Source: Patiria miniata
Taxonomy: Eukaryota > Echinodermata > Asteroidea > Valvatida > Asterinidae
Length of the DNA stretch: 64,000 bases
Assembly (NCBI RefSeq): GCF_015706575.1
Contig: NW_024037064.1
Location: 8,099,606 to 8,163,605, forward strand
Reading direction: 5' to 3'
The stretch's first letter is position 1. Each line of letters opens with the position of its first letter. The position numbers were made by a program, and so were the translations under genes. Shown in pieces: positions 35,710-50,700 of the stretch. The notes below the pieces were generated by a model. It saw nothing but the letters and a program-made list of their open reading frames with translations. It ran no database searches and was not told where the DNA came from.

Positions 35710-38700
35710 GTAGGACCATTTTTTGTTGTGTTTTGGGTTATCATTGCCGATTACTATCCACAAAAGTTTCCTGAGCTTAAAAGAGTGAGTTTGTTTTCTA
35801 CGATACTTTCTATCTACAAAAACCTGTAATTAATTTCCTATACACTTGCTATAAGTTTAAAAAGTGAAAATCACAAAACCTATCAAATTAAACACGGTAA
35901 ATTTGATGTTGCGTTTTTAATATAATTGGACTTTTTTAGGTAATGCCCTTTGAATCGCGGAATTCTGAGGGAAAAGCGTAGCTGGATTTGAACAATCTGT
36001 CGATCTCTGTCGGCAGCCTAATCTGGTTTCTAAAATTTCAGTAGAGGGGCACTAAAACGGGCATCATTTTCAGAAGGCGGTCACTCACTTAAAAAAAAAC
36101 CAACCCGTGCCCCGTTTTTACTTTGTGTGGGCCTTACATTCTTCCATGTAATGCACGGGTCACTCGATAGAAAATAACAATCAATTTAATCACATTTTGG
36201 TTGAATCTCATGTTAGCATCTATAATTATTAAGCTGACAGTTTGAACTGTTCAAATGTGAAACAGACATTCCTCTGCTGTTTGTCTTGTTACTTGTGATG
36301 AAATTGACATTTCACCCTTGTAATGACTGGCTATCGCTGCCTATATATCAGACTTGTATTCTAGTCACCAAAATCGAGTCCGAGTATACTTCTCCTGAGT
36401 CCGAGGACTCATGGAAAATAGGACTTGGGTTGGACTCGAATCCGAGTCATGGAAAATAAGACTCGAGTCGGACTCGAGTCACGAGTCAAACAAGTTTACT
36501 TATACTTTATATGCAACACTTTTTTTCTATTTTATTACCACTTTGCAATTTTCACTGAAATCTTTTTCATTACTGCTTTGAAAACTACCCTGTCGTCGAT
36601 ATTAAGCCAACAGTGATTTTGCTTGGAGACAAACTCCAACCACGAGTCAACACGTCATAATTTACTCCAAACAGAACACTTCTCCCGAAAAATATCCAAT
36701 GAACTTCTAAAATTTCTTAAACACGGTGAAGGGAATGGAAAGATGCATGTCGATAAAATGCTTCTGGAGGTAATTCAAAATATATTTAGAGTTAAAGACC
36801 ATGTTTTTTTTTCCGGTTTTAATCAAAAGCATATATCCAATTCTAGCCGACCCGACAATCACGACGTGGCAAGCATCTGATAGAAGATATAAGCTAGTCA
36901 AGATGTTGCAACATCTGAGAGAACAGCGCCTGCTTTAGTTTCGACCAAGATTCCCAAAAAATACATTTAATAACTTTAAAAAAAAAAACATATGAACAAC
37001 GCATTCTAATAAAGCAACTTTCCAAGTCTTCAAGAAGATATATCAGTGGAAGGGAGGCTGCAAGGGGTAAATTTGCGTTTTGTAAATTGAACAAAAATGC
37101 GTTTTGTAACGTTTTCTTTTCGATGGAATAATGTTTAAAATTCTCAGTTTCTAACATAAATTGATGGCTTGTCAGTTTCAAACTAACATCAATTGATATT
37201 AGTTTGAAACGGACAAGCCGGAAACTGAGTATTTCAAACATTATTACATCGAAAAGAAAACGTTACAAAACGCATTTTTGTTCAATTCAAGATTTTAAAC
37301 GGTTGTACCCGAGGGCATCGGACATTCGCTAAGTTTGGGGGATGCCCCCCCCCCCCCGTGCGGCCCCCCCCCCCCCCCCCCCCCCGGAGTGTCGCCACTG
37401 GTCTTCCTATTATGTAGAACATTGTTTTCAAAATGCATTGATAAATGAAAGGCATAAATGAAAAGCGTCATATCCCACAATTTCAGATACGGAGGCAACA
37501 TCGAGCACTATTCACTTAAGCCCGTACGAGACGGCACAAATAACATCCCCGTCGTATCCTGGCAACTATGCTAATGGCTTGGACGTCACGTGGGTGATTC
37601 AGACCATAGCGTGTTGGCAGATTCAGATCATCACCTCAAGTTTCCGCACGGAGAGCTGTTGCGACAGACTAAAGGGTGGTGACGGCATGGATAGCACGGA
37701 CCTTACAACCGTGCTATTCGAGTCCAGGGGGAGTATTGGTCCGGATGCACTCTCCCATGGACCTGCAATGTGGCTGAGATTCACAACTGATGGAAGTGTT
37801 ACATATGGAGGTTTCCGCCTACTGGCTACCAGCGTGTCATCTTTCGGTAATTGAAAACATGTACATCACACTACTTAATGGGCAACCTACCGTTAATTTT
37901 CGACTGTATTGTTCATAGTTCCATTATTGATGAGATCAAAGGTAACGACACTTGTATGTGGCTGTCGGTGGGGAGCGGGAGCTAGTGAGGGGAGGGGGAA
38001 GGGAAGCAAACACCCCTCCACCGGGAAAAAGAATAAAACATGAACAACAGAAGGCAATAGGAGTGAAGTAATAGAGGACATTAGAAATGGTACACGTCCA
38101 GTACGTTTGCGGCTCGGTAAAAAATAGCTTTATTATCACCATTTTGTGTTTTTATTCCACGAAACCCACGTATATACATTTATACACTTTAATGTAAAAT
38201 GCACATTGCCCATGATGTGCCAGATGAAATTACCATGCAAAATGGTGATTTGAGAGCCTGGTTTCCCCGAGCCGCATACGTATTCCGTACGAACACCATA
38301 ATGGTCCATAATAACAACATGGGCGTGGTGGATGAGTTGAAGGGGAGATGTGTAACAATGGTTTGCGCCCTCTCCCTCCCTCCCCCGAGAAATTCCTGGT
38401 GACGCTCATGCACTTTATATCGCAGTCTTTTCTCTTATTTGTATTGCTTTTCTGAAACTCAGTCGGCTGTTAAATCAAATGTACAAACTGAAATGTAAAA
38501 ACTATTTTAAAAAGTCTAGGCACGTCTGATCACTATTGTGGTCTTTATAATTCATCGTTTTTATATTTATCATCGGATCACATGTTTATCATGTAATTTC
38601 TTGCAGCGAGTTTGGATTTTAACTGCACGTTTGAAAATGGTAGGTGCGGGTGGACGCAATCAACCGATGACGATTCGAGTTGGGCACGTGATTCAGGAGG

Positions 38701-41700
38701 AACTCCGTCGTCCAATACTGGCCCTTCGATCGATAAAACGAGAGGAGGTGAGTTCGTTATTATTATTATTATTATTTTGGTTTTGTTAAATGTCACACAA
38801 AAATGTAATGGTTATCACACTGTGTAACTGAGAAACCACTAGCTGGATACTAATTACATGTCGTTGATGTTTGACCGACAGACACAAGTGGATATTACTA
38901 CTACTTCGAGGCTTCAGTAGGAAGTGAGGGTAATACGGCAGTGCTCCTCAGTCCAGTTGTTTCAATCAACGCTGTACATTCATCATGCATGCCGACTTTG
39001 TGCTTTGGGTTTTGGTACAACATGTACGGAGATGGAATGGGTATGTTGTGTTTCGCGATGTCGTTTTACATTGCATAGTTTAGCCACTCAAAAACAAATC
39101 GGTTTACAATTGTGTGTTGTCTATGGGCAAGTCCAATAATTCGCAGACTGATACATGTATATGGAAATTAAAGCTTTGAAAGATAAACCCTCTTATAAGC
39201 AAATTTTCGAATATCCACTTGAAAGCATTCAGGATATCGTGGATTGTTTTTTTTTTCTTTCTTTTTTTTATTGTTGGCCATATATGCAAAGACATTTCTA
39301 ACAAACAAGTATCTAATTAAACGTGCGGTTCACAAAGGGACCCTTTCTTTGACTTGCCTATACTTTTTTAGTCCATTTGTTTAAGTAAAGCTTGAATTGA
39401 ATTAAGTGTTCCCGTACTTTCTCAGAGAAAAAATAAATACCAAACGAACAATATTTTCAGTAAAACAAATCAAAGAATTAAGTAGAATTATGTACGTTTG
39501 ATGAGCAGAGCATAGGGCTTTTCCGCAGTATTTTTTTATGAGTTTATGTTATGTTTTGTCCATATACAGTCAGGTAAATTATAAGCAAGAACACAGTTCC
39601 ACGACTAAGCTCTTCAGATATAGGACTTTTAAACATGCACTTTAACGATGACGTCTCATGGCCCATAATGACGTTATAAAGACGCCACCCCAATTGTGTT
39701 TGAAACACGTCCCTGTCTATATGTTCCCATCAACTTCCAACCCAACAAATACTTACAGTTCTTTAGATATAAAATAAAAATATAAATCTATAAGATGTTT
39801 TATCTATAGTGTATACGTCTATAGAATGTATACATCACATGAGCCTTGATGACGTCATCGTCAATTGTCTAGGACCAACTTAATCTTGCGATCTTTGTCC
39901 GTGTCTGGTTTGCAAAGAATCTAATTGCATTTTGTCATATTCTGCTAGAAGAAAATGTAAATTTTTTTACTTAAAAAATAAATTAGGTGATGACGTCATC
40001 ATGACGTCACTTTAGTTATGCATAATATTAATACATAAGTATCAATCTATTCACCATGACGTCACACATTTGTCATTTTTGTGAATAAATGAATAATGAT
40101 AATGTGGTGCTTATAAAGCAGGTCAAAGCGCTTCACAATTATTACCCCTATTCATCAGGCCACGAGACCACTTTAGCAGCAGCTCAATATCAGCGGATAT
40201 GGCCCGTACCTTCGCAGGTACCCATTTACTCCTGGGTGGAGAGAAGCAATTGTGCGACAAAGTACCTTGCCCAAGGGCACACGCACCATAAGCTCAGTGA
40301 GGACTTGACCGCACAACCCACAGCTTTACCAGCAGACCACGAATCCAATGCCCTTAACCACGAGGCCACAGTACTCCATTTAACTTCGTATAGTTATTAA
40401 CTTGGTGTAGTTATGAATGACCTAACAAACCTAATACAAAAAGAATTTTGAGTTTTAGTATGCTTTGTTGATGAGATGTGGCTTTAAGGTTCAAACATTC
40501 AATAATTCATAAGAATATCAAGTGATGGTGTCATCATGACGTAACCTCATTTTTGTTTTTACCTTCAACACATCCTGGTCTAAGAAAAGATAGGTTTGCG
40601 GTAGCACCATGTGAATAGATCTCCTTTGTGAGTATGTGTGGTTTTGAAAAGAACCGGAGGGACTCTCGGTCTACCTGCATCCAAGATTTTAACCCCATCG
40701 GACTCTCTATATAAGACTATAAAATACGCACCTTTAACGTGACGCCACGTGACTCATTATGACGTCATCATGACGTCATGACGCCAGTTTCCGTGACTCA
40801 AGTTCACAATGGAGTCTTTGTCCGAGTTAAGTTTTATCAGAATATGACTTTGTTTTAGATCAAAAGTGTCTTGTACCAAAAACGTGCACAAAACCTACGG
40901 GACTTGGCTGAGAGAAAAAAACAAACAAAGGGAAACAAATACAATCACAAGAAAAACAAATGCTTTTCCGCAACTAAGCGGAACAAGCCAATAAGCATCT
41001 TAACAAAAATAAAGGATTTTCGCTTTTAAGCAAAAAAGCCAGAAACACCTACTGTGACACCGAGTTTCTAAACCGGGGTCTTAACATATTCTTTGTTACC
41101 GCGAGTTTAACCTACATTTTCTAACACCCGTTAGGTGCACTTAATGTGTATCGGATTCCAGTTAACCAAGGCATCAACGATGGTGAGATTATATTCACAC
41201 GGAGTGGGCAGCAGACGGGACCAACGACCTGGCTTTTCGAGGAGATATGTCTACAAAACACGACCTTGGGCTTTCGAATAGCATTGCAGGCAGTGCGTGG
41301 AAATAGTTTCACATCGGACATTGCCATTGATGATTTGAGCTTAACAGGTAAAATCAAACAATATTTCTTCGTAGTAAATACAATTCCTTCACCTCTTTTA
41401 AAAGGTGCCTGGGGTAGATGCTCGAGCATTTACTCTGTTGCTTCGGTCAAGTTCAGGGCCAGTGTGCGAAATCATTACAGGCACATTTGGTAATTACCCA
41501 GAAGAAACCTACTTAGTAAAATGACTAGCACAAAATACCCTGTGATGTTACTCAGCTTGAACTGTTCGGACGACAATAATAAAATCAAATGTTTTGTTTT
41601 TGTTTTTAAGTAAACCCTTTTTTATTGGACTATATTTTGTAGCGCATCCACTTGGACCTAGACGTCATTTACACTATCCAGCTGTATGAAAATTGTATTC

Positions 41701-44700
41701 CGAATGCCGTTTGGATGTCAATAAGAGGGTGCGATTCAAAATAGAAAAACACCAATATGCAATATGCACTTTCGAGGGAAATATTTTGCATAGGTTTTCT
41801 CTTTGTTCTTTAAATGCAGTGTCCGCTAAGCCGAAACTGCAGGTATACATTAATGGTTCTATGTGCATTTAAAAACTGTCATGAAGTTTAACAAAATATG
41901 TTTCTATTTAATTAGACCTAGTTCAATTTTTCCCATTTAGTATATCCTCGTACAATGTTGTTCTGGGACTCAAACGGAACATTTCCGTTTTCCGGTGGGA
42001 TACTTCACACTCTTTCCGTTGTCAAGTAAAGTCTTGCATCAAGGGAAATTGTTAATCTGTAAGTTAAATTATTAAGGAACAATATTTGACAGCACTAGCA
42101 CACAGGAATAGCAGGGAGTTATAACGACCAGTAGTACTCTTACATTACCCGCGACCAGCATCAAGCACGGCGACTTAGTGCGCAGTGCTGGGCGTTCACG
42201 TTAAAGGTAACACATATCCACTGACACGCGCTTTTGCATGTTTATCATGCGGCAATAACTTACAGTGATTGGTTTTTAAACTATGGTTTTGCCTATGAGG
42301 CTCTTTCGGGAGAGATAAGATTAGGATTTTTCATTTGAAAAGAAATCCGTCAGAAAAAGCCAGCCTGCTCTTAAAGCCCTCTCGAAGGGCTTAAATATAC
42401 CTAGTAACCATAAATAATATTGCATGAACAAGGTTTAGTAGATTGGACCTGCATTATATAACAAGTTCGCCGTTTGGCATCTTTGCATACGTTGCTTTTC
42501 AGCGGCACCCAATGCACGACTATGAAAGAAGGCCTTTTAGGACAATAAGAGTACATCGTAGCGCGCCAACGTCGGTCAGCTGCAAATTCTCATGCGCAAA
42601 CGCTAAGGGTTTTGAACAAGGATTTGGGATTAAAGTCAAGTGCACGTACGCAAACCATGTGCGCACTCATTATATATACTTCTCCAGCTCTTATGAGTTG
42701 ACCCGGTGATCTCCATTAGAAAGTCTTTCCAATGGAGATCAGTTGTGACCACTCAGACTTTTTCGTCCGACGGAAACCCTTTGCAGTTGCATTTAACTTT
42801 ATATCTTCAGAAAATAATTAAAAATCTATTAAAATGCAAAAGATTGTCCTGGTCCAGACAAAAGTTTGTAAAATCTGTCCTCAAAGATGTCACAGTGTCA
42901 GACCACAAGAAAGGAATATTATTATAGAGTAAAACTAAGTACTATAATTCAATACAAATCCAAAAATCCAATATGAAAATCTTGCACCCAGAATGTTTTC
43001 ATGAAAAACAAACAAATTATAAACAAACAAACAAATTACTAACCAACAAACAAAGGCAACAAGAAGGGGCAAGTATAAACAAACCCAGGAGAAAGATGGC
43101 CCGGCGGTTAAGAACACAGGACTCACGTTCTGGTGTTTCAGAGGCAACAGTGACGTGGGTTCGAGCCCGCCGGTGGACACTTGTGCTCTTAAGCTTCGTC
43201 CTTCGGATGGGACGTTAAGCCGTAGGTCCTGTGCGTTGCATAAATGCACGTAAAAGAACCCAGTAAACACTTATCGCTAAGAGAAGGGCTTTGCTCCGGT
43301 GTTTATGGCCTCCTGTATAAACTCCCATTTGGAGTATTTAGGAGAGGAACCGACCAAGAACCAAGAAAGGAAATTACGCAAAAGACAAGTAACCCCCCAG
43401 AATACTGAACAAATAACAAAAACTAAATACAGTAGCACCCGCAAAAAAATATTACATTGATAAGGAAGTAGAGCAAACTAAATTAACTTGGAAAAAATCT
43501 GCAGAAAAACAGTTCAATTGCAACTAGAGTATTAACAACGGCATAATTAGATGGACAAGTAAAAAAGTAAGTAACCACAACCCCAGGATAAATATGCAAA
43601 ATAAGATGCAATCTCAAAAAATCTCTAAAAAGGGGGAAAAGTAGTGTGACACACTAGTAGGGTAAATCATCAACTATAATCAATAAATATAAATCAATCA
43701 AATATAATCGATAAACTATTCCCTTTCCCCATTTCAGTTCCATCGATGGAACCCAGTTTATCTCTGAATGATACCAGTGGGAGCGTCAAAGGTGGGAGGA
43801 CAAGTGTGATGGAAGGGGCGACCCACTTTTTCTTGTGCACGGTGCATCAGACAAGGCCAGCCGCTACCATACAATGGTTCCTGAATGACGATTTGCAAAG
43901 AACTGTTGACCCTTCTTCTGGAGGAAGCGTTTGTTTAGTGGACACCACGAGCAGCTGGACGTTCGTCCCGAGCAGAGCCAATCACGGGCAGAGGGTGAAG
44001 TGTGTGGCTAGTACAGTGGAATCGCAGCTCCTTTTAGTGTTTGCAATGGTCACAGTGGATGTTGCAGGTAGGGGTTCTGTATGTTCCAGTTAATTGAAGT
44101 AGGTCAGAATAGGCATTCTGCCAATTGGTCGGCATTTTGTCACGATCGCTGAGGGAAGCTCAGAGTAAAATGGACTTTGTAAGTGTAAGGTAGTACACCT
44201 GTTTACCTGTGTGGACTAATGTGGTCTTGGTACGCTATTATGCAATTGACAAGTAAAGCATGTCCCTGGTGATTTTCCCGAGGGTCGGAAAATGGTTTGG
44301 TATACTGTGTTTATCCATTTGTACTGATCTGGGATGAACAAACGGAAAGACTATAGCATACAAACCGAAATGTCGAGGAAAGGACTGTAATTCTTCTCGG
44401 ATGATTGTGCCTCGATCTGGTGATCGGTATCACTTTGTCATAATTTGCAGGTCCTCCGGACACTCCCGTTATAACAGGCAATCCATCGGTGACTGCAAAT
44501 GAGGCTGTTCAACTAACATGCCAAGCCAGCAATGGATATCCTGACGACTGGGAGCTGGTTTGGTCCAATGGGGGTCTACCTCTTACCGGCACTCACACCA
44601 CCGCCGTGTCAACATCGGGCAGCCGTTACAGGTTCAGCAGCACATTAATCTTTACGCCGACCATAGAAGATAATGGGAACATGATCACATGCTCTGCCAG

Positions 44701-47700
44701 AAGAGGATCTCAAGCATTGACAGGATCGCTGGGTCCCGTTGACGTCCTATGTGAGAATCTTCCTTGCTTTTCATTTGCTGCTCCAGAGGTCCTCCGTACC
44801 TATCTGACCATCTAACTTTCCTACCCACACACTGACCGTTTTGAATGTGCCTGGTAGAATTATTCTTATAGGATTACCTCTGGGCTGAGGCTGGCTTCTA
44901 GGGATGTAGTCGAGTCCATCACAAATACATTACATGTCCAGTTACAAGTAAACCACAAGTCATTCATAAGTCTCGTCACAAGAAATAGTGGATGGACAAT
45001 ACCAAATGCATGCCTCTGTCACTGCTCATTTAAATAGCTTGTGAGTTGCGTCCGGGGCTGGAGGACTTTTAGATGGCCTTGCGATGGACTTGCAGGATCT
45101 TAAGATGGGCTTGGCAACATCCCTGCCGGCCATAATGAATAGCCATCGTGATTCAGTGGTGTAGACATTTCTGTGCTCTTGCACCAGCTTAAATTAAAGG
45201 CTTCCTTGTTTTGTTTTCAGAACAAAGAATATGTTTGGGGATGGACTTCCCGGTGTTTTTATTTTCTTTTTAAATCTCCTTTTTCAGGTCCTCCAAAGGA
45301 ATCCAGTTTAACCCTCTATGACTCCGGTGGGAACGTGACTAGTGGAAGAGCAAGCGTCATGGAGGGGGCGCACCACTCTTTGTTGTGCACGGTGCGTCAG
45401 ACAAGGCCAGCCGCTACCTTACAATGGTTCATGAATGACGCTCTGCAAAGAACCGTTGACCCTCCTTCTGGAGAAAGTGGTGGTTTAGTGGACACCACGA
45501 GCAGCTGGACGTTCGTCCCAAACAGAACCAATCACGGACAGAAGGTGAAGTGTGTGGCTGGTACGGCGGAGTCGCAGCTCCCTTTACCTTTTGCAATGGT
45601 CACAGTGGATGTTACAGGTAGGAGGTTGGTTGTGTTCTTTTCATCAGAACTATACTTCTTTCTCGAAGACATTTTCATTTCATAGTAATATGGCTTGCCC
45701 GAGGACTATTGATCAGTAAGGCAGTACGCCTGTTTCCTACATGGACTTAGGCGGTCTTGGAATGTGTAGTGTGCCACTGATTTTTTTTGGTTAGGAAACT
45801 ATTTGGTATAGAGTGCCCATCCCTTGATTGATTTGGGATGCAAAAAGGGAAAGACTACAACATACAAATTGACACGTCGAGGTAAGGACTGTACTTCTTT
45901 TTGAATAATTGTTCCTCTGGTAGTGTGTTTTGTATCCCTTTGTCATGATTTGCAGGTCCTCCGGACACTCCAGCTGTAACAGGCAACCGATCAATGACTG
46001 CAAATGAGACCGTCCAACTAATATGCCGAGCCAACCATGGATACCCTGACGACTGGGAGCTGGTTTGGACTAATGGCGGCCTACCTCTTGCCGGCACTCA
46101 AACCACTGCGATGTTAACATTGGGCAACCGCCATAGGTTCAGCAGCGCGTTAAACTTCACGCCAACCAGAGAAGAGAATGGGAACATGATCACATGCTCT
46201 GCCAGAAGAGGATCCTGGACTTCAGAACTGACAGGATCGCTGGGTCCGATCGACGTCCAATGTAAGACTAATTGATTGAAATCAATTGTGTACAAACTCT
46301 AACAGATCAGAACCTTCAAGGCCAAATAGGTATCACATGAACAACCCCCCCCCCAAAAAAAGTTCAGTTATTCACCGTCACGTAAAATGTTAACCCCGAG
46401 TCTTGACTTGCACCATTGGCTTCCTGACAAGGAATAGCAAATGGGTACTGCATGACCATAATGTTCTTCAGAAGCAACGCAATAGTTATCCCTCAAAGTT
46501 TTCTCCAAAGTGGTAGAGGCCTCAAATGAGTAAATGGTTACACCTGCTCGACGGCGTACAGTATGGATAGTACTGCCATGATACATAATGGCACATGGGG
46601 AACAACACTTGTCAATGTTGACAAATCCTCAAATCATGACAAATCCTCGGAGGAAACTGACTGGGTATAAGTGGCATTTGTGTTGTTTTCTTTTGTTTTA
46701 GACTGGCCGGAATTTTCCGAGCCATCTGTAACTCCATCTAATCATGTTGAGGAGGGAGATGACGTCATTCTGTCCTGTAAGGCGGACGCCAATCCCAAGC
46801 CGGTTGACTTCATCACGTGGGAGAAGGTCGGGTCTCCTGGCTCCCTACCCTCTGTCTACAGCGACGGATCAAGCACGCTGACGCTAAGCAGCATCAGCAG
46901 GGAGCAGGCTGGGACGTACAGGTGTCGCGGAGACAACGGTGTACCTCCGGTGGTTTATTCCAGCCTGGTCGAAGTCATCTTCCGTTGTAAGTATTTGCAA
47001 AATCTAGCTATCAATAAGATGTCTGGGTTTCAAGCATGGTTAAGTCTTGTTACGTGCTCGTTTGTTTAGTGCCTAATATACATGGTCATGTGGGGTGTCT
47101 ACATACTCTAGCCGTCTAGCTGATCGATTCCCATTATTTCAATAACTATCCTGATCTCCCTAGCTCTTTTTCGTTCGAGGCAGCAGAAAGTCATGCTACT
47201 CCGTCTAGGTGTCTGAGCCATGTTATTGTTTGTTTGCTGACAATGGCGAGGTCCACCGTGTCAGCTGGGGGCCAAGTGAAGCGCATTCGTTGATGATGTG
47301 CTGTGCTGTCTGCTGTGGTGCTCCACAAACGCAGACTGCTGAAGGGCGTAGGTCCCAACGAAACGGTGAACCGGTGTTGAACCGGCCGACTCTTGTTCGC
47401 AAGCGGTTCAGGGTGACCCATTCCTTTCGAGGAAGTTCTGAGCCGGGTGGGTCTGTTGTGTCGGGGGTCACAGTAAATTGATCAGGACGGACAGTCTGCT
47501 CCCGGTCAGCCTCCAACGAACTACACAAAATGAAGCTGGAGTTGCAGAGGGCTGCGGCATTACCGGAGAAGGGGCTGACAAGAGGGCAGGCGTTGAAGAC
47601 CAAGCTGTTGTGCATCTGCCTTGTTGCGTGTTTCAAGGCTGTCCTAGATGCCGTTGGTCAGCTTAACTATTTCATGTACCGTGGAGCGTCCATGTCGGAA

Positions 47701-50700
47701 GCCAGCTCGTTTATCAGGCAGTTGGGGTCGATGATTGGGTCGAGCCGAGCCAGGATGAGCCGTTCAAGAAGCTTGCACGGGACACAAAGAAGTGAATTTG
47801 GACGATAGCTACTCTGATAAGGCGAAGTATTGTTGGGCTATACTTTCCAAAAGAGCCTTTTACGGTTTCTTACTTCGGGGTTTTAGGGGGAAAGTTCATG
47901 ATCTACTATATACTTAGACAGGGCGTTTTGTTCCTCGATCTGGTTTTTGAGAATTTAACAAATCACAGTAGAAACAGTAATAAGCCTTCAAATCACTGGC
48001 TCTTTTTGTTGATTCCACGTAATGGGAAACAACCAAAATATTTCTTAAACTTTTGAGTACATGACAACAAAGTAATAAGAGTTGGATTTTGAGGATCGCT
48101 ATAAAATACATCAAAATGTTATCCAAACTCATATACCTCTTCGCTATGCATGCATAACGATGTCACCGGTTTTTAGCCAAATGTTTACCCGAAAGATCAG
48201 TGTATCTTCGTACAGGCCAAAAACAAGATGTGTCGAAGATACACTGAAAGTATATTAGAAGATACACGGAAAGTATATGAATTACAATTAAACTTCTGAT
48301 ATGTTGATTTGTTTTATTAGCACCCGTTGCTCCCTCAGTCGTCGGCGTACTGACAAGCTGGCCATTTTTAACTGCCGTCAGTGTTCTGGGAATACTTTTG
48401 CTCATCAGCATCGTGATACAGGCGGCCTGCTGCTTCTACCGTAAACGAAAGAGGTCCAGCCAAAACAAGGGTAAGGCCTTAACTATGCTCATTTTTTGGA
48501 GACAATAGATATTTGTTTAATGACTTGTGCACAAAAAACACTGAGTAGTTGGTATCATGTAACACACATGGAGTATTTTCTTGAACTCTAGACTTTTTCT
48601 GCAGCCCATAAAAAAGGACTCTTTTCTGATGAGAGATTACCCGACTTTCGAAGATCTTTACAATTTTGTTTCTGATAATATCAAACCAAAGACACCATAC
48701 GTGTCTTATATTTCCTACGAAATTTGTGACAACCCTGCAATCACAATCATGTGGAAAATTAGTTTCAAGTACTTGTAAAAAAAAATGGAAAAACTAGGTA
48801 AAACTGTTGCGTACATAACATAGGATCCGCCTATCGTATTATATTGTGTCGTCGTTAAACGTATTCAACATTGACTTGTCTACTTTCTCAACAGAACAGC
48901 AGCGCGTTTCACAAAGGTAAGTACACAATTAGTTAGAAACACAGAATTCCTTTAATTAAGGCCTTGTTGAATGTGTTACTAAATCCTGCATTTCATAAAG
49001 CCATTTCATGGTATTTGCCCAATTGTAACATGCCATTTTGTACTTGATTCAAACGGTACAATTATCACATTTACTGAAGGAAGTGAGCAATGTAACCTTA
49101 CTTCTAAAATTCTTGGATTGTAAACAGATATTATTGAGAGTTAGTACTAACATATAAGTATTAACTGGGTCTACATTGACCTCAAATAATAGTCATCAAA
49201 TTGACACTCTACGTTGGAATATATGGTTGCACTTTAAAGCTATAAGCTGCTTGCCAAAACATGATTGTAAGGACCAGTCGCCGTCTTTAGACGAGTTTTA
49301 GTTCAGACTCTTTAGGGCGAGGATTGAGCCTGCTCCCATCCTTCAAAGAACCAAATCCCCATCTTAATTGCTTACTGCAGTGGAGCTAGGACCGGAGGGC
49401 CAGTCCGGGTTTTTGCAGATACAGAATGCTACGAAAATATGGGTATCTCAACAGAACAACAAAGTATTTCACAAAGGTAAGAACACCATTAGTTAGGAAG
49501 ACAGAATACCTTTAATTAAGGCCTTGTTGAATGTGTTTTTAAATCCAACATTTCATCAAGCATGTGCCTTGATATGGTTTAAAGAAAAGAACGCAGAACG
49601 GTATTTTCCTGATTGTAACAAAGCCATTTTGTACGTGCTTCAAACAGTACAATTATAACATTTACTGAAGCAAGTGAGCAATGTCACCTTACTCCTAAAA
49701 TTCAAAGAGTGAAAACAAATATTTTATTTGTTTATACCAACCTAAGAAATTAGTGAGAGTTAGTACTAAAATAAAAGTTTTTACAACGTCTACATTGGCT
49801 TCAAAATAACTGTTATGAAAATGCCACTCTTCATTTTGAATATACGGTTGCACTTTCAAGCTTATACTCGGTGTACTAAGCTGTTTGACAAAACATGATT
49901 GTAAGGAGCAGTCGCCGTTTTTAGACGAGTTTTAGTTCAGACTCTTTAGGGCGAGGCTTGACCCTGCCCCATCCTTGAAAGTACCAAATCCCAATCTTAA
50001 TTGCTAACTGCAGTGGAGCTGGGACCGGAGGGCCAGTCCGGGTTTTTGCAGATACGGAATGCTACGAAACTGTGGGTATCTCAACAGAACAACAAAGTAT
50101 TTCAGGAAGGTACGAACACCATTAGTTAGAAACACAGAATCCCTTTGATTAAGGCCTTGTTGAATGTGTTGCTGAATCCTACATTTCATCAAGCATGTGC
50201 CTTGATATGGTTTAAAGAAAAGAACGCAGAACGGTATTTGCCTGATTGTAACAAAGCCATTTTGTACTTGATTCAAACGGCAGAATTATAACATTTACTG
50301 AAGCAAGTGAGCAATGTCACGTTAATTCTAAAATTCAATGAGTGAAAACAAATATTTTATTTGTTTATACTAACCTTACATATTACTGAGAGTTAGTACT
50401 AAAATAAAAGTATTTACAGCGTCTACATTGGCCTCAAAATAACTGTTATCAAAATGACACTCTACGTTTTGAATATACGGTTGCACTTTCAAGCTTATAG
50501 CTGGTGTACTAAGCTGCTTGCCAAAACATGATTGTAAGGACCAGTCGCCGTCTTTAGACGAGATTTAGTTCAAACTCTTTAGGGCAAGGCTTGACCCTGC
50601 CCCCATCCTTGAAAGTACCAAATCCCCATCTTAATTGCAGTGGAGCTGGGATCGGAAGGCCTGTCCGGGTCATTGCAGATACTGAATGCTACGAAGATAT

